Assembly: GCF_018320785.1 (NCBI RefSeq)
Contig: NC_054878.1
Coordinates: 43,437,023-43,501,022, forward strand
Direction of reading: 5' to 3'
DNA: 64,000 nucleotides
DNA from: Cheilinus undulatus
Lineage: Eukaryota; Chordata; Actinopteri; Labriformes; Labridae
In this document: positions 32,901 through 43,250 of the stretch, in pieces
How the letters are laid out: every line of letters starts with the position of its first letter
How positions within the stretch are numbered: the stretch's first letter is position 1
Notes under the pieces: model-generated
The model's input: the letters and a program-made list of their open reading frames with translations, nothing else
Told to the model about the DNA's origin: nothing
The model's database searches: none
Position numbers and translations under genes: made by a program

Positions 32901-35900
32901 GTGATAACCCTGAGATGCAAAATCAGGAATATGAAATGAAAACAGAAATTTATTTTCCCACATTCCTGACTTCTTATCTTATTATTTTAATTTTTTCTTA
33001 TTTCTATGACAGAACAAGGATATTGTTAAAAAATTTTAAACTGGAGGGAATCTGCAGACCTCAAACCAGTGGGCCAGTTATAATGAAAATATGATATGAT
33101 CTGACAGGCCCGGTATAACTGTACCATAGGCCAGATTTGGCCCTGGGCCTTGAGTTTGACACCCCTGATTTAGAGCTGCACAGCTGTCTTCAGAGCTTTG
33201 GACCGTGCTGCCCTTCCTGCTGTTTGTACTGCATGTCCCACTTCCTGAGACACCCTGCCCTGAGAGAAAGCCCCTAAATCCTCAGCAGTGAACGTGTGAA
33301 ACGATCTTTTGATTCTTCAGTCTGATAAAGAACCAGCAGAGGCCAGCTATCATGACAAACTCGAACCAACTCAGTGACTCACTGATGTTTTAGTCAGTGT
33401 TTGCTCAATGTCAAACCTCTCTGGCTCCACCCTCTCCTCCAAATATGGTCACTTCTGGTTTTAAAGAAGCTAACCTGCCCGACTCACTGCTTTGTTTATG
33501 AAGCTTAGACACCACACCACCCATTATTTATGCTTACCTGGGCTTTACTACTTGTCCTCTTGGTGTAGCTCACAGATGCATATGAAACTTCAGGATCCTC
33601 CTGTGGAGTGAAGACAACATCATGGGGTTTTATCAGACTCACAGGCCTCACTTCCTGCCTCATATTTCTTCTCTGATGCATCTGAACAAGCTTCCTTCCC
33701 TTTTCTTGTAAGATGAAGTTATAAAAAACAGTTTCAACTCATGCAACATTTGAGGGCAGAAACTCCAAAAATAGTAAAGCAGAAGCGTTCATGTGTGATC
33801 TCTCCATGTCTAGACTGGTTTCTGGAGTGGACTGACGGTTCAGTGTGAGGTTTGAGCTCTGCCCCTGAACACAGAATGAACACAGAATGAGTGTCACAGT
33901 TTTTAGTGTAAGAAAGGAAAGGCTGTGGCTGTGAGTGGTTAACATATGCTAAGTGAGGTCCAGGTGTTTCTCTGAGATTAGACAGATGTGGTTTTTATCA
34001 CAGTCGCTGTGGGTTTAGTCAGACCAAGGCACTTTGATACCTGTGATACTTCACTCTCATCTCACAGCATTTACTCTTTCAGCTGTCTTTTCAGTAAAGA
34101 AGCAAAAAAAAAAAAAAATGCTCACACAGGAAGTTCCTGCTAAGATATTCATCTAGCAAAAACGTGAAGTTTTAGTCATCACGCTCTTCCTCTGACTTTA
34201 CTTGAAGAACATGTTCGCTCAAAATGCCTCTTGTTGCAACATAAATTATTTAATGGGAGCTTGGTGTGCAGACCTTTTTGCATCTTTGTCCTTGCACATT
34301 TGGATCCAGCACCCACTTATGAACATGCATTCCTTACTATCTGAAAGCTCTGTGCAATTGATGTCACAGTGAGGAGCTCCAGATGGGGGGGAAGGAGGGA
34401 TTTCTGCATAAAAAGTGCTGCCCAGATGCCAAAGTGGTGTGCAGTTTATGGCCTTACAACTATTTGAATTTTGATTTTAAAAAATTGAGCAACTTCAGAG
34501 TCCTTGAGATAGTGACACATTAAGGCAAAAAAAAAAAAAAAAGGTTTAAAAATCTCACAGAGAAATGGGTCAGTGTGCTTTCTGGCAGAACCATTTCCTG
34601 GTTAAAACCAGACTCAAAAAATGGGGAGAAACTCATTATTCCATTTTTTTTTCATTTTTGTCCAAAGATTGAAAAAAACAAACAAACAAAAAAAAGCTGT
34701 TTTTCCATTTCCTCTTGTTTTGACATGGAGGCTTTTATTTTGATATGTTCACTTTTCCCATTGGTCACATGATTTCCTTTTCTGCAAGTAATTCATTAAA
34801 TGAAGAAAACAAAATAATGGAATTGAAAAAACAAAAATTGGACCCCTTTTTTAAAAAAATTTAAAAAAATGTAATTTGTTTTTTCCGTTTTTGCAACCAA
34901 AAAAAAAAAAAGAAAATCTGAAAAATAAATTAAAAAATGGAAAAATGGCTTGTTCTTTAGTTTTTTTTTCCATATTTGGTCAAAAACATAAAACAGAATA
35001 ACGAGAGTTTCTCCTGATTTTTGAGTCTGGTTTCAATCAGGAAATGGATCTGCCAGAAAATACACAGACCGAAACGGCAGCAGACGTGGAATAGAAGCTT
35101 TCTTCTAAAGCCTGGGTGAGCGATGGTGTAAGATCAGTTTCCACCAGGTTATACAGTTTAAATCAGTACAGTTTGTCACAGCTTTGCATATTAAACCCTG
35201 ATCTTGCTTGTGTTTTCCAAACTGATTTCTGACCAGCCTTGCTCACTGTGATGGGAAATCCTCCTCTTTTTTAAGAGATCTGGATCATCTGGCTCAGCTC
35301 AGAAGTGGGTTCTTTGCGGTCATATCATTCTAATGATGATGATGATGATAACTAAAAGTAACAAACTGAATGAAACTAAAATTGTCCTGGCTTGACACTG
35401 AATGATTTTATTTCTCAGAATAATTAGCAGTATGCATACAGGTCCATGCAGGCACCGACTGTCCTCTGCTCCCATTCATTATAATCAGTGTTCTTCACTT
35501 CCTGCCCCACATCTGAGATTTGCTCCAAATCAAGATCACATGACTGCAAACAACCTATAAAGGCAAAACTACAGATTTGACTTGTTGTTAAACTCACAGT
35601 GTTGTTGCCCGTCTTTGTTTTCTTGCCTAAGAAAGACAAAAAGTCAAGTTTAGTTTCAACAACAGGAATCCAGATTTTTAAAAACTTCTGCCGATGAGAC
35701 TTTCTTACCTTTCTTCTTCTTCCACCAGATGAACAGCCCAATGATTATTAATATAAATATCACTGCACCTACAGCAGCTATGAGGTACAACCACCATCCT
35801 GGAGACAAGATAAAAACGTTGAAAACATGTCACTGTCATTTTGATATTTTTCAAGCTTTGTTGTATGAGGTACTTGGTAACAGCAGCTATATCACCAACT

Positions 35901-38900
35901 AGAGGTTTCAGTCTGCAATGTACCTCTAAGGACAGATCGCTGAGGGAGCTGGCAAGGAAGCTAGGCTTTAAGGTGCTTTGGACTAAGAAACATTTTATAA
36001 CTTAAATTGAGGAAAACGGTTTAGAGATCTAATAAGGTCAAAGGAGGGACAGCGGATGAACTAGGAGGGTGTAGAGACGAGGATGGACCTATGGAGTATG
36101 GAGGGTAGTTGTGTCAAATTCCTGTTAGGGGCTACCCATGATGCCCTACCATCACCCCAGAACTGAAAATGTTGGGTTGACGGGGACCCATCCTGTCTGA
36201 CATGGTGCTATGGTCTACCAGTCAGAGAACATGTGGCTAACATGCTGACGCTTCCATGGGAGGATTCTGTGGAGGAAGCTTGTGAAAGGAAAAAGCTTAG
36301 ATATGCAGACTTAGCAACAGAGCTATTAAAATGATTAAGTATACTAATATAAAAACCCTGTCAGATTGTATAATGTTAATTCAAGCATGGACTTAAAAAT
36401 ATAATCCTGACTAGTTATGATAGTTTGGCTTGGTTTCACCTATCAAAGCTCTGGAGTTACTCATGGAGTATCAGGAGTAGACAGCTGAAGGAGGTGTGTG
36501 CACCTACAATACGCTCCCCAGCTGTAAACAAATGGTTCCACTTCTGTCCAAGACAAAAATCCCCTAAGATCATACATGACTGGAGTGGCCAGGCTTACGT
36601 CCAGGGTGGCCACAGTCATCCCCCAGTTCTACATATGGATGAATGTTAAATATCCTTCATGCTATGCTTATTTGAAACTGTATCTGATTTGTCAGGTTAG
36701 AATTACCGTCCATTGCAGACTTTTTTGAGTTGCTTCTTGTAATTTGGCCTTTCCTGGTTGTTGATTTTGGTGCTGTTGTTGATGTTCCTGTTGCATCCAT
36801 ACCTAGAAACAGTGGAAAATGAAAAAATTGTTGTAAGACAGCCTTGATACTTTTTCATTATAAAACTTTAAACCAAACACAAATGTGCACAGTGAATATA
36901 CAAACTATTCAAGGTAATGTAATTATAATCTCACCTGCTTTATTGAGGGAGGGCTGAGAGTTGACTCCAAATAGATGTTTTACACTACTATAACCATCCG
37001 TCACTTCACACTTTGGTAAATGAAGCTTCCCTGCAGGAATCCGCACCGATTCCTTACACACATCAGTCTGTGATGTCTCAGTTTGTCTTTCATCGGTGCC
37101 GTCATAAATCCACCTCACTTTGTGTCGACACCAATCAATCGATGACACAGAGCAGACGAGCACCACCTCATCACCATCTTCATGTTTAGTCACTGATAAA
37201 AAACAAAAACATGTAAATATCATTCTGTTGTTTCATTGTCTAAAAGAACAGTTTGATCTGAAGATAAACAAAAACCCACATTGAATGATGGAGAGTTCCA
37301 CCTGATTTTCTTGTCCTGAACTGATCAGTTGACAGTAGTAAACACCAACATCTGCCTCTGTGACCGTCTTTAGAACCAGAGAACAGTTTGCTGTGAGACT
37401 CAGTCTGCCTGAGTATTGAGGATTTGGGAGAATCCGCCCTCCTCTGACCAGATCTACTGGGTTTTGTGTATTTCTCCAGATCCAGTTAATACTACCACAT
37501 CTGCTCCCATCATCCACCACGTGTCCTGAAGGTAAAGTGACGTTGACTCCATCTCTGATGACAAGGGATGAATATTCTCCAGTCCCTGCTGTTTAAAAGA
37601 GACATGAACAGAAAAGCATGAACTATAAAATGTGTTTTCTGCTCCTGTGCATCTTTACAAACCCCATACAGAATACACAGCAAAGACAAGATTTTTAATA
37701 TCCAACATGGTAAACATAATTTTTGATTTAATTAACTATACACACATCCTTAAATCAAACATGTTCCAAAAGAGTTGAAAACCCAGAACATTCCACAGAT
37801 AAATACGTTTTCTGGGGACAGGTGATAGTACCATAATTGGGTACAAAGGAAAGACTCCTGAAATGCTCAGTCATTCAAAATCAGTGAAGGTTCTCCACTT
37901 TGTCAAAGACTGGGTGGCCAAAAGGCTCAACAGCCAGGCTGTTGTGGCTGTGTATGGTTCTTCCACACGCTACTGAGGCCCCTGTTTGTTAAATGGATAC
38001 ATTTTTAAATTTCCAGTATGTCTTATTTCTTCAGACTTCAGTCATTCAATCTACCAAACAGATTCAATGGCAGATCAAGCAGTTTGGTACTGGCAGAGAA
38101 AATTTGAAACTTTTTCGAGGGTGCAACCCATATACTCAGCTCTGCTGCTCATCCCACAGATGTAGGTTCCTTACAAATGTGGCATCATAATCATAATGTT
38201 TAATGCCAAGAAGCGTTGTGACAACAAAGAAATAAACTACCAAATACAGATTTCGTTTCTTTTTGTATTGAGTTAATATCGCTGGTAGCAACTTTTTAAC
38301 CTTCTCATATTTGAAAAGTCTTTGGCAAATATTAGATTTGTTTGGGAGCAAATTTAAGTTAAAACTTGTAAATCTGAACTAAAACAATTTCTTGTTTGTT
38401 CAGATCTCCTGGAGAGTCTTGTCCTGCTTCTTCTACAGTAGTAGTATTGCTACAGAATTATATTTATACCTGTCTTTCAGTTCCCAAGATTTTTTTCAGT
38501 TTTTATATGAAACATTTTTCATCATTTCATCATAAGATTTAATGAGACATAATTCTGTGCTGCCTGCATTCTTCCCTCCACGTTTTGTGAGACAGTATTT
38601 ATTACAATAATTTCAAAGCTAAAATTCTGAATTTTAACAAATTACAAGAAAAAGCTATTTTTTTATTTTAAGCAGTCATAAATGTTTTTTTTTTAATGTT
38701 AACCCATTTATGTATACAACAAGAGAAGACATGCTTTTCAAGGTTAAAAATTTTTGAACCGTACATCGTAGCCTCATACTGTTTTTTCTCTGAAAGCCCT
38801 CGATTGTGCTTTTCTAATGATGCTATCCACACCACCGTAGCTCTTACAGAACGTTTTCTAGCAAGCCTGGAACTTGGCTGACTTTCTGAGGTCTTAAAAA

Positions 38901-40788
38901 ATTAAATCTACACCAGTAACTCCAATATTAGACGTCTTATTATCTATTTATAATCCATTTACTGATTGTTCCTGCAGCTTGCAGCTAATGCTGCCCACCA
39001 TTTTGCTTATTTGTTTTCCAGAATGCATTGTGACTGGGCTGTGACGACCAATGGCAGGCTGTTCCATCGTCACGTCATGCTTTGCTAAATAGCGCATGTG
39101 CAAACACTGTGAAACCGGAGGAGAGAGCCTGAATTATGGAGAGAAAAAGACACAGAGAGGCTGTGACGTGTCACCCTGTGTCTCTGCAGACAGAAACTAC
39201 TTTGAATAATGACTTGGATTCCCAAAAGCCCAAGGACTTTTTTTGTTAAAATGTGAATATTTTGGAGACGTTTTGTCACAGAACGATTATAAGTCTTATT
39301 TAGGTTCCAAAGAGAAGGAAGAACAAGTTTGTACAAAAAATTAAAAAGTTTGTGCAATTAATGTCTGTGGTATGTAATACACAAGGATGGGTACCGTTTT
39401 CAGAACTTTTATAGGTACTGACAGAAGTCCACCAGTCTTACCGAGTACTGATTCACTTTAAATCAAATAGTACCATATTTTGGTACCTAAACGCATCCTC
39501 ATGACTGTGAGAGAGTGGTACAGTAGGCAATTTTTCATGCTGGGCACAAACGCAGCGTTGCACACATGACAGCGTAATGACATCGGTAGCAGCTTGTTCA
39601 ACCAACAAAGCAAACATGTCTGAAAGGAGGAGGTCAGAGGTACAGCTCCACCTTTTAAAATACATGCAGATTATGCTGCAACATTTGTGGCATTAAGTGC
39701 AAGACTTGCCAGGGCAATACTTCTAATCTGAGGAAGCAGCATCATGATTGATGATTCAGAACCGTGCTTGCTACTTCCTTATCTCTTGCTTGCTCTCTCT
39801 CTCCCTTTTTGGCACAGAAACCTCCCTTTAAATCAGTGATTCACAAATTTTTGTTGTCTGTCCCCTCTTTGGCAGATGTAAAAACACGTAAGTGTATGAC
39901 AAACACACTGGCATTCACAACTTTTGCTCACAAATTCCTTTTTTAAGACTTTACCACAACATAACACCTAAAAATGTTGAGTCTCTGATGATGAACAGTA
40001 CACTGAAAATACAAACGTAACAAGCATCTTTGAGATTTATAAGTCCTGCATAATTTCACCAACTTCTTTTTTTGGTGCTACAGATCTTCTTGAGTCTTGG
40101 ATGCAGCTTTGAGTGACAACCTCAGGCCATTTTCAGTGTCCAGCTTTGATTTATTTTTGTCTTAATTGCAGCATCAGCAGAAAAAATCAACTTTCTCACA
40201 CAGGTAGGATGCTGCAAAAGGAAAGCGCGTAGCCAAGGCTCTCAATGACATTGTTGAATCTGAGGTGACATCAATGAACTGCTCCTACTCTGCAGTGCTG
40301 AAGTTATCAGCTTGTGTTGGCGCTTTAGAGCATGACCATAAACCACAGGGTTGCTGTTTTACAAGCTTTTTAAGACTAAAAGTCCAGGTGAGACACAATG
40401 GTTAAAAAAATGCAGATGGCTCAGAGGGTTAAACATATGTAAACTAAGGATTTTTCGTCCCCTTCATCCATTAAAATATATTGTTTTCATTACTAGATAT
40501 TTCTCACATTTATGGGGGAAAAAACTAAAATTGTTTAGGCTAATGGGTTTCCACTAACTTTTAGTAATCTCAGATCTCTAATCTGAATTTTTACTCCCCC
40601 TTCACAAGGAAGAGAAATGTTGATGCCCAGACCAAGAAGTCGTCTTTTCTTTGTGTTTCTGTCCCATATTTGGGTCTAAAATGTGTCTAAATGTGAAGGA
40701 AAGCACATTTCTGTAGGTTGTTCTTACCTGTAAGCTGAAGTATCGCTACCAGAAAGAAAATCATCTTATTCTCTCTGAAATCAGCCAT
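29984..40788 (-). CDS. Ig-3: two-Ig-domain receptor with ITIM/ITSM tail, 345 aa
   Basis: Eight exons: 40788-40728, 37588-37280, 37192-36935, 36802-36707, 35798-35709, 35626-35598, 33600-33538, 30115-29984. The total is 1038 nt with consistent phases. Residues 1-20 are a signal peptide. Residues 21-123 are a V-like domain with DVGVYYC, but the first cysteine is replaced (TLPSGHV where paralogues have TLPCENV). Residues 124-209 are the second Ig domain. A 32-residue Thr/Ser/Lys-rich stalk, a transmembrane helix and a basic stop-transfer KKKK follow. The tail carries VSYASV (Tyr288) and VTYSTL (Tyr317), both ITIM-like, and TIYATV (Tyr337), ITSM-like. It therefore looks inhibitory, recruiting SHP-type phosphatases or SAP-like adaptors; that is inference from motif knowledge. 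Exon lengths 258 and 29 nt equal those of Ig-1. It is the cluster member nearest the P450 array. Confidence 0.8.
30165..32295 (-). mobile_element. Tc1/mariner-superfamily relic (AAAGTTGGGAC type), interrupted twice
   Basis: The left edge has 'cagaaaagttgggacattgtgg' and the right edge 'ccaacttttttggaacac' and 'tttgtaaatcactatattctg'. Minus-strand transposase traces cover the catalytic half near 30560-30950 and the DNA-binding half near 31500-31720. Foreign sequence lies at about 31012-31490 (unidentified) and 31728-31955. It is in the last intron of Ig-3. Confidence 0.6.
31728..31955. repeat. Interspersed repeat nested in the Tc1 relic
   Basis: The sequence from 'acagcgcttttacactgcagg' to 'ctgctgagccgcagttgcccc', with 'ggggttaagtgtcttgccc' in the middle, is an abundant fish repeat. 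It replaces the N-terminal zone of the host element. I cannot assign its class. Confidence 0.5.
32336..33168. mobile_element. hAT-like element with AAAATATGAGAT-type tandem core
   Basis: The right end 'ccttgagtttgacacccctg' is the complement of the common hAT terminus CAGGGGTGTCAAACTCAAGG. The core (32450-32900) repeats 'caaaatatgagataaaa' and 'gagttttaaaggtcaaaat' in degenerate form. The left end CAGGGGCCCAGTT at 32336 is tentative, since no matching 8-bp target duplication was found. Confidence 0.45.
33170..33537. other. Intronic sequence, nothing recognised
   Basis: Part of the last intron of Ig-3, between a hAT-like element and the 63-nt tail exon. No repeat or exon was recognised. Confidence 0.4.
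33601..34580. other. Intronic sequence, nothing recognised
   Basis: Ig-3 intron between tail exons. A minus-strand open frame at 33739-33945 lacks usable splice sites in the right phase and resembles no family member. Confidence 0.4.
34581..35057. mobile_element. Fold-back element with about 54-bp inverted arms
   Basis: The left arm 34581-34634 (starting TCTGGCAGAACCATTTCCTG) and right arm 35005-35057 (ending CAGGAAATGGATCTGCCAGA) are near-perfect complements. The spacer is A/T-rich and also partly self-complementary. No target duplication or frame was found, so the class is open. It lies in an Ig-3 intron. Confidence 0.7.
35424..35543 (-). other. Candidate alternative last exon of Ig-3
   Basis: After the 29-nt exon (phase 0), a TTTGCAG acceptor at 35544-35550 opens 39 codons in phase 0, ending in TAA at 35426-35424. 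The predicted tail contains NTDYNEWEQ and MDLYAYC and lacks the ITIMs of the main form. An additional 36 nt of open frame precedes it. No paralogue support exists in the window, so this is a proposal only. Confidence 0.3.
35850..36660. other. Intronic sequence, possible retroelement debris
   Basis: Translated pieces such as SLRELARKLGF and TENVGLTGTHPV look like non-LTR retrotransposon remnants, but no diagnostic polymerase or endonuclease motif is left. It separates the transmembrane and stalk exons of Ig-3. Confidence 0.25.
37755..37925 (+). mobile_element. Tc1/mariner-superfamily 5' fragment
   Basis: 'ggtgatagtaccataattggg', 'gaaatgctcagtcattcaaa' and 'ggttctccactttgtcaaag' follow the 5' untranslated part and first codons of the AAAGTTGGGAC-type family. 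It is a short remnant in intron 1 of Ig-3. Confidence 0.45.
37926..39379. other. Intronic sequence, nothing recognised
   Basis: Ig-3 intron 1. AT-rich with no exon bearing family resemblance. Short frames on both strands are not supported by splice sites. Confidence 0.4.
39380..39750 (+). mobile_element. hAT relic with BED-type zinc finger
   Basis: 'gatgggtaccgttttcagaac' is a common hAT 5' terminal zone. A start MSERRRSEVQLH at 39617 is followed, after a frameshift, by CNICGIKCKTCQGNTSNLRK and a His-rich end. That is a BED zinc finger from the N-terminus of a ZBED-like hAT transposase. Nothing of the dimerisation or catalytic region is seen. Confidence 0.6.
39751..40727. other. Intronic sequence, nothing recognised
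   Basis: Remaining part of Ig-3 intron 1 next to the signal-peptide exon. No feature could be supported. Confidence 0.4.
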
Positions 40789-41519
40789 CGTGTCGCTTTG
40801 TCTCCTTTTGTCTTTGCAGGGCACATAACTGACAAACGTTCCTTCCTGTAAGAACACATAAGTGTCACTTCCTCATTGTCTCTGTGTTCTCTTTTTCTTC
40901 CCTCAGGAGCTAACTGTAACGTTGATGAGATTTTTTTCTTTTTCTTAAAAAAGGAAGAAAAGTCCTTTATTCCTGAACAGACTGCAGTAGACTTTTTCCT
41001 CTTACATTGCGGTCATTCAGGAATCACTCTCTGAGGTTACCACCAGTGAAAGAGAGGACAAAAAAAGACTAAATGTGTGATTTTGGCTTTAAGGGTAAAA
41101 GTCTCAATAACTAAATCAACTGAAACCAGAACCCACTTCCATTTCCCTGTTTCAGCCATAGTTTCTGTTTTCTGTTGATTGTAAAAGTGTGGGTCTTTGT
41201 CATGAATGAACACAGAGTGAAAACATATTAACACAGGAACCAGAACTACTGTGTGGTGGTTTCACGCTCCAGTGAGGCTTAAACTCACCAGACAGTGAAG
41301 CTTTAGAGGTTTAAGAAGAGGGAGGCCTTGGGTGTATTTTTGATTTAGTTATTTTGTGGAAGCGGTATTCATAGGAAATCTTATTTCTGTCATAGTCTAG
41401 CTCAACATGTGCGGTTTGAGCTCCATGTGGCTCTTTTGTGTCTTATTCTGAAATATTATTCCCCAGAAAACCTTAAAAAAGGGAAACTTTAATCAGTTTT
41501 TTTCCTTTGTAGTAGGCTT

Positions 41520-42130
41520 TAATGGTCAAACTTAATTGTCAACCTTTATTTTTGTCTGTGGATTTCCATTGCCCCATTTGTATTTTTATGCCCCTTTTCT
41601 TCCATTTTTACTGCTTTTTGCCCATTTTTTCAACTTCTTTTTGCAACTTCACCCATTTTTGACACTGTAATACCACTGTTTGCAGATTTTTGACACTTTC
41701 ATCCTGCTTTCTGCTATTAGCAATGTTTTGCCCCCTTTTTTTTGTCATTTCTTGGCCATTAAAGCTGCCTTTTACCATTAAATGCAGCTTTTTCCCCCAT
41801 TTTGCTACTGACTTTATGCCACGTTTTTGCCACTTATTGTCCATTTTTGCCACCTGTAAATCATTTATATGTTACTTTTGACCAAGTTTTCCCATTTTAT
41901 TCCTATTTTCACTTTTTTTAACCACTTTGACAATTTTTTTTCCACCTTTAACTTATTTCTATTGCCACTTTAACCCCTTGTTTGTGCCAATTTTCACCTT
42001 TTTTGCCACTTTTAACGCAATGTTGCCCATTTTTGACACTTTTATCCTGCCTTTTGCTATTAGCATTTTGCCCCTATTGGCATTTTTATTTTTTGCCACT
42101 TTTCCCATTTTGCTATTTCCAAGTCTTCAA
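41520..42130. repeat. TTTTGCCACTTTTAACCCA-like minisatellite block
   Basis: Degenerate 'ttttgccacttttaac' units fill the middle of the intergenic region between Ig-3 and the first P450 gene. Overlapping open frames are compositional. Terminal inverted repeats like those of the bounded hAT elements were not found around it. Confidence 0.7.
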
Positions 42131-42160
42131 TATCTGTTTAAACATTGACATGTTTCATTA

Positions 42161-42403
42161 ACGGCCCATTTGTACTCCCTTTACATACGAAAATATATAT
42201 GTCCTTTTCAAACGATGTTACCGTCACTGCTCACATACTTGCTTTACGTTGGCATAGATGTTAACCAATGCATCCACGGGGGGGGGGGGGGGGGGGAGCC
42301 GGTAAGCTTTATCAAAACATGCAGACATACGGACGCAATGAACGCGGAGCACGGATAGAAGGCTCTGTCCATATCCGTATTTAACATTGAGCATGAATGG
42401 GCC
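42161..42403. mobile_element. Harbinger-like MITE with a poly-G tract
   Basis: Termini CGGCCCATTTGTACTCCC and, in complement, GGCCCATTCATGCTCAATG are imperfect inverted repeats over about 27 bp. A TTA trinucleotide occurs on both sides (42158-42160, 42404-42406), as in PIF/Harbinger insertions. A run of about 17 G lies at 42281-42297. Confidence 0.55.
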
Positions 42404-42799
42404 TTAACAGATACCGCAGTGGCCATGGTGGCCATTTTGATCCTTCACCATCAGACAGGAAGTGGGTGTAACTCTCATATGAAACATCTGATTGCCTTTA
42501 AATTTCACTTATATGATCAGGGTCTGCCTCTCTACAGATTACTTTGTTAATTTCATGGTTTTGCTGTAGCGCCCCCGACTGTAACACCCCAGTAGCACCT
42601 TTAAGATAAAATGTTTGTCCTTTTTAAAATTTTACATGATAATAAATCCTTCCCTGGTCACGTCTACACACCAGCATCCACCTTTGTCACTCTGCCAGCA
42701 GCAAGGGTTTGCTTACACCCCACTGTTGTCACACACAGGCGGTTGCGGCACACTCGGACATGTGCCAGGGTGTGAGGACCCTTCAGTGCTGCTTGCAGC

Positions 42800-43095
42800 C
42801 CTAGTTTATTTTCTATTTGTATTAACAATATGTGTGATGACCTGTAAAATGTCACATACCATTTTTTATGCAGATGACACCATTATTTATTGCTGTTCAT
42901 CACTGATTACACAGGCCTTTGAGTTTTTACAGTCTGCTTTTAATGTTGTCCAAACTTTGAATGGCAGGTAAATTCACTGGCTGACTGGTTTACAAGGCTC
43001 CTCATGGGCTTAGTTCCTCCTCATTTATGTACTCTACTTCAAAGAACTAAAAGCCACCATGCCTTCTGTTCTTGTGACTTTTGAACCCATTTCAC
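42800..43095 (+). mobile_element. LINE reverse-transcriptase fragment (L2-like)
   Basis: The plus strand encodes IFYADDTIIYCCSS, the catalytic YADD motif of a LINE reverse transcriptase, followed by LQSAFNVVQTLNGR. A later piece (LPPHLC-like, near 43000) suggests an internal deletion. It ends about 150 bp before the P450 start codon. Confidence 0.7.
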
Positions 43096-43250
43096 TGGAA
43101 ACTTTTCTAATGAGTAACAAACACAGTTAATTGTTGATTAGTGCCTCAAAAGACCTCTCTCTTCAGTCCAGGGCCAAACCAAAGGCTGCCACTGCTGGAT
43201 GTGGTTCAAGCAAATCTATCTGTTGATGCATATGAAGAAAACCATCTGTC

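Noticed and set aside
33739-33945. Extra coding exon of Ig-3
   Set aside because: The frame lacks an acceptor and donor in compatible phase and resembles no paralogue exon.
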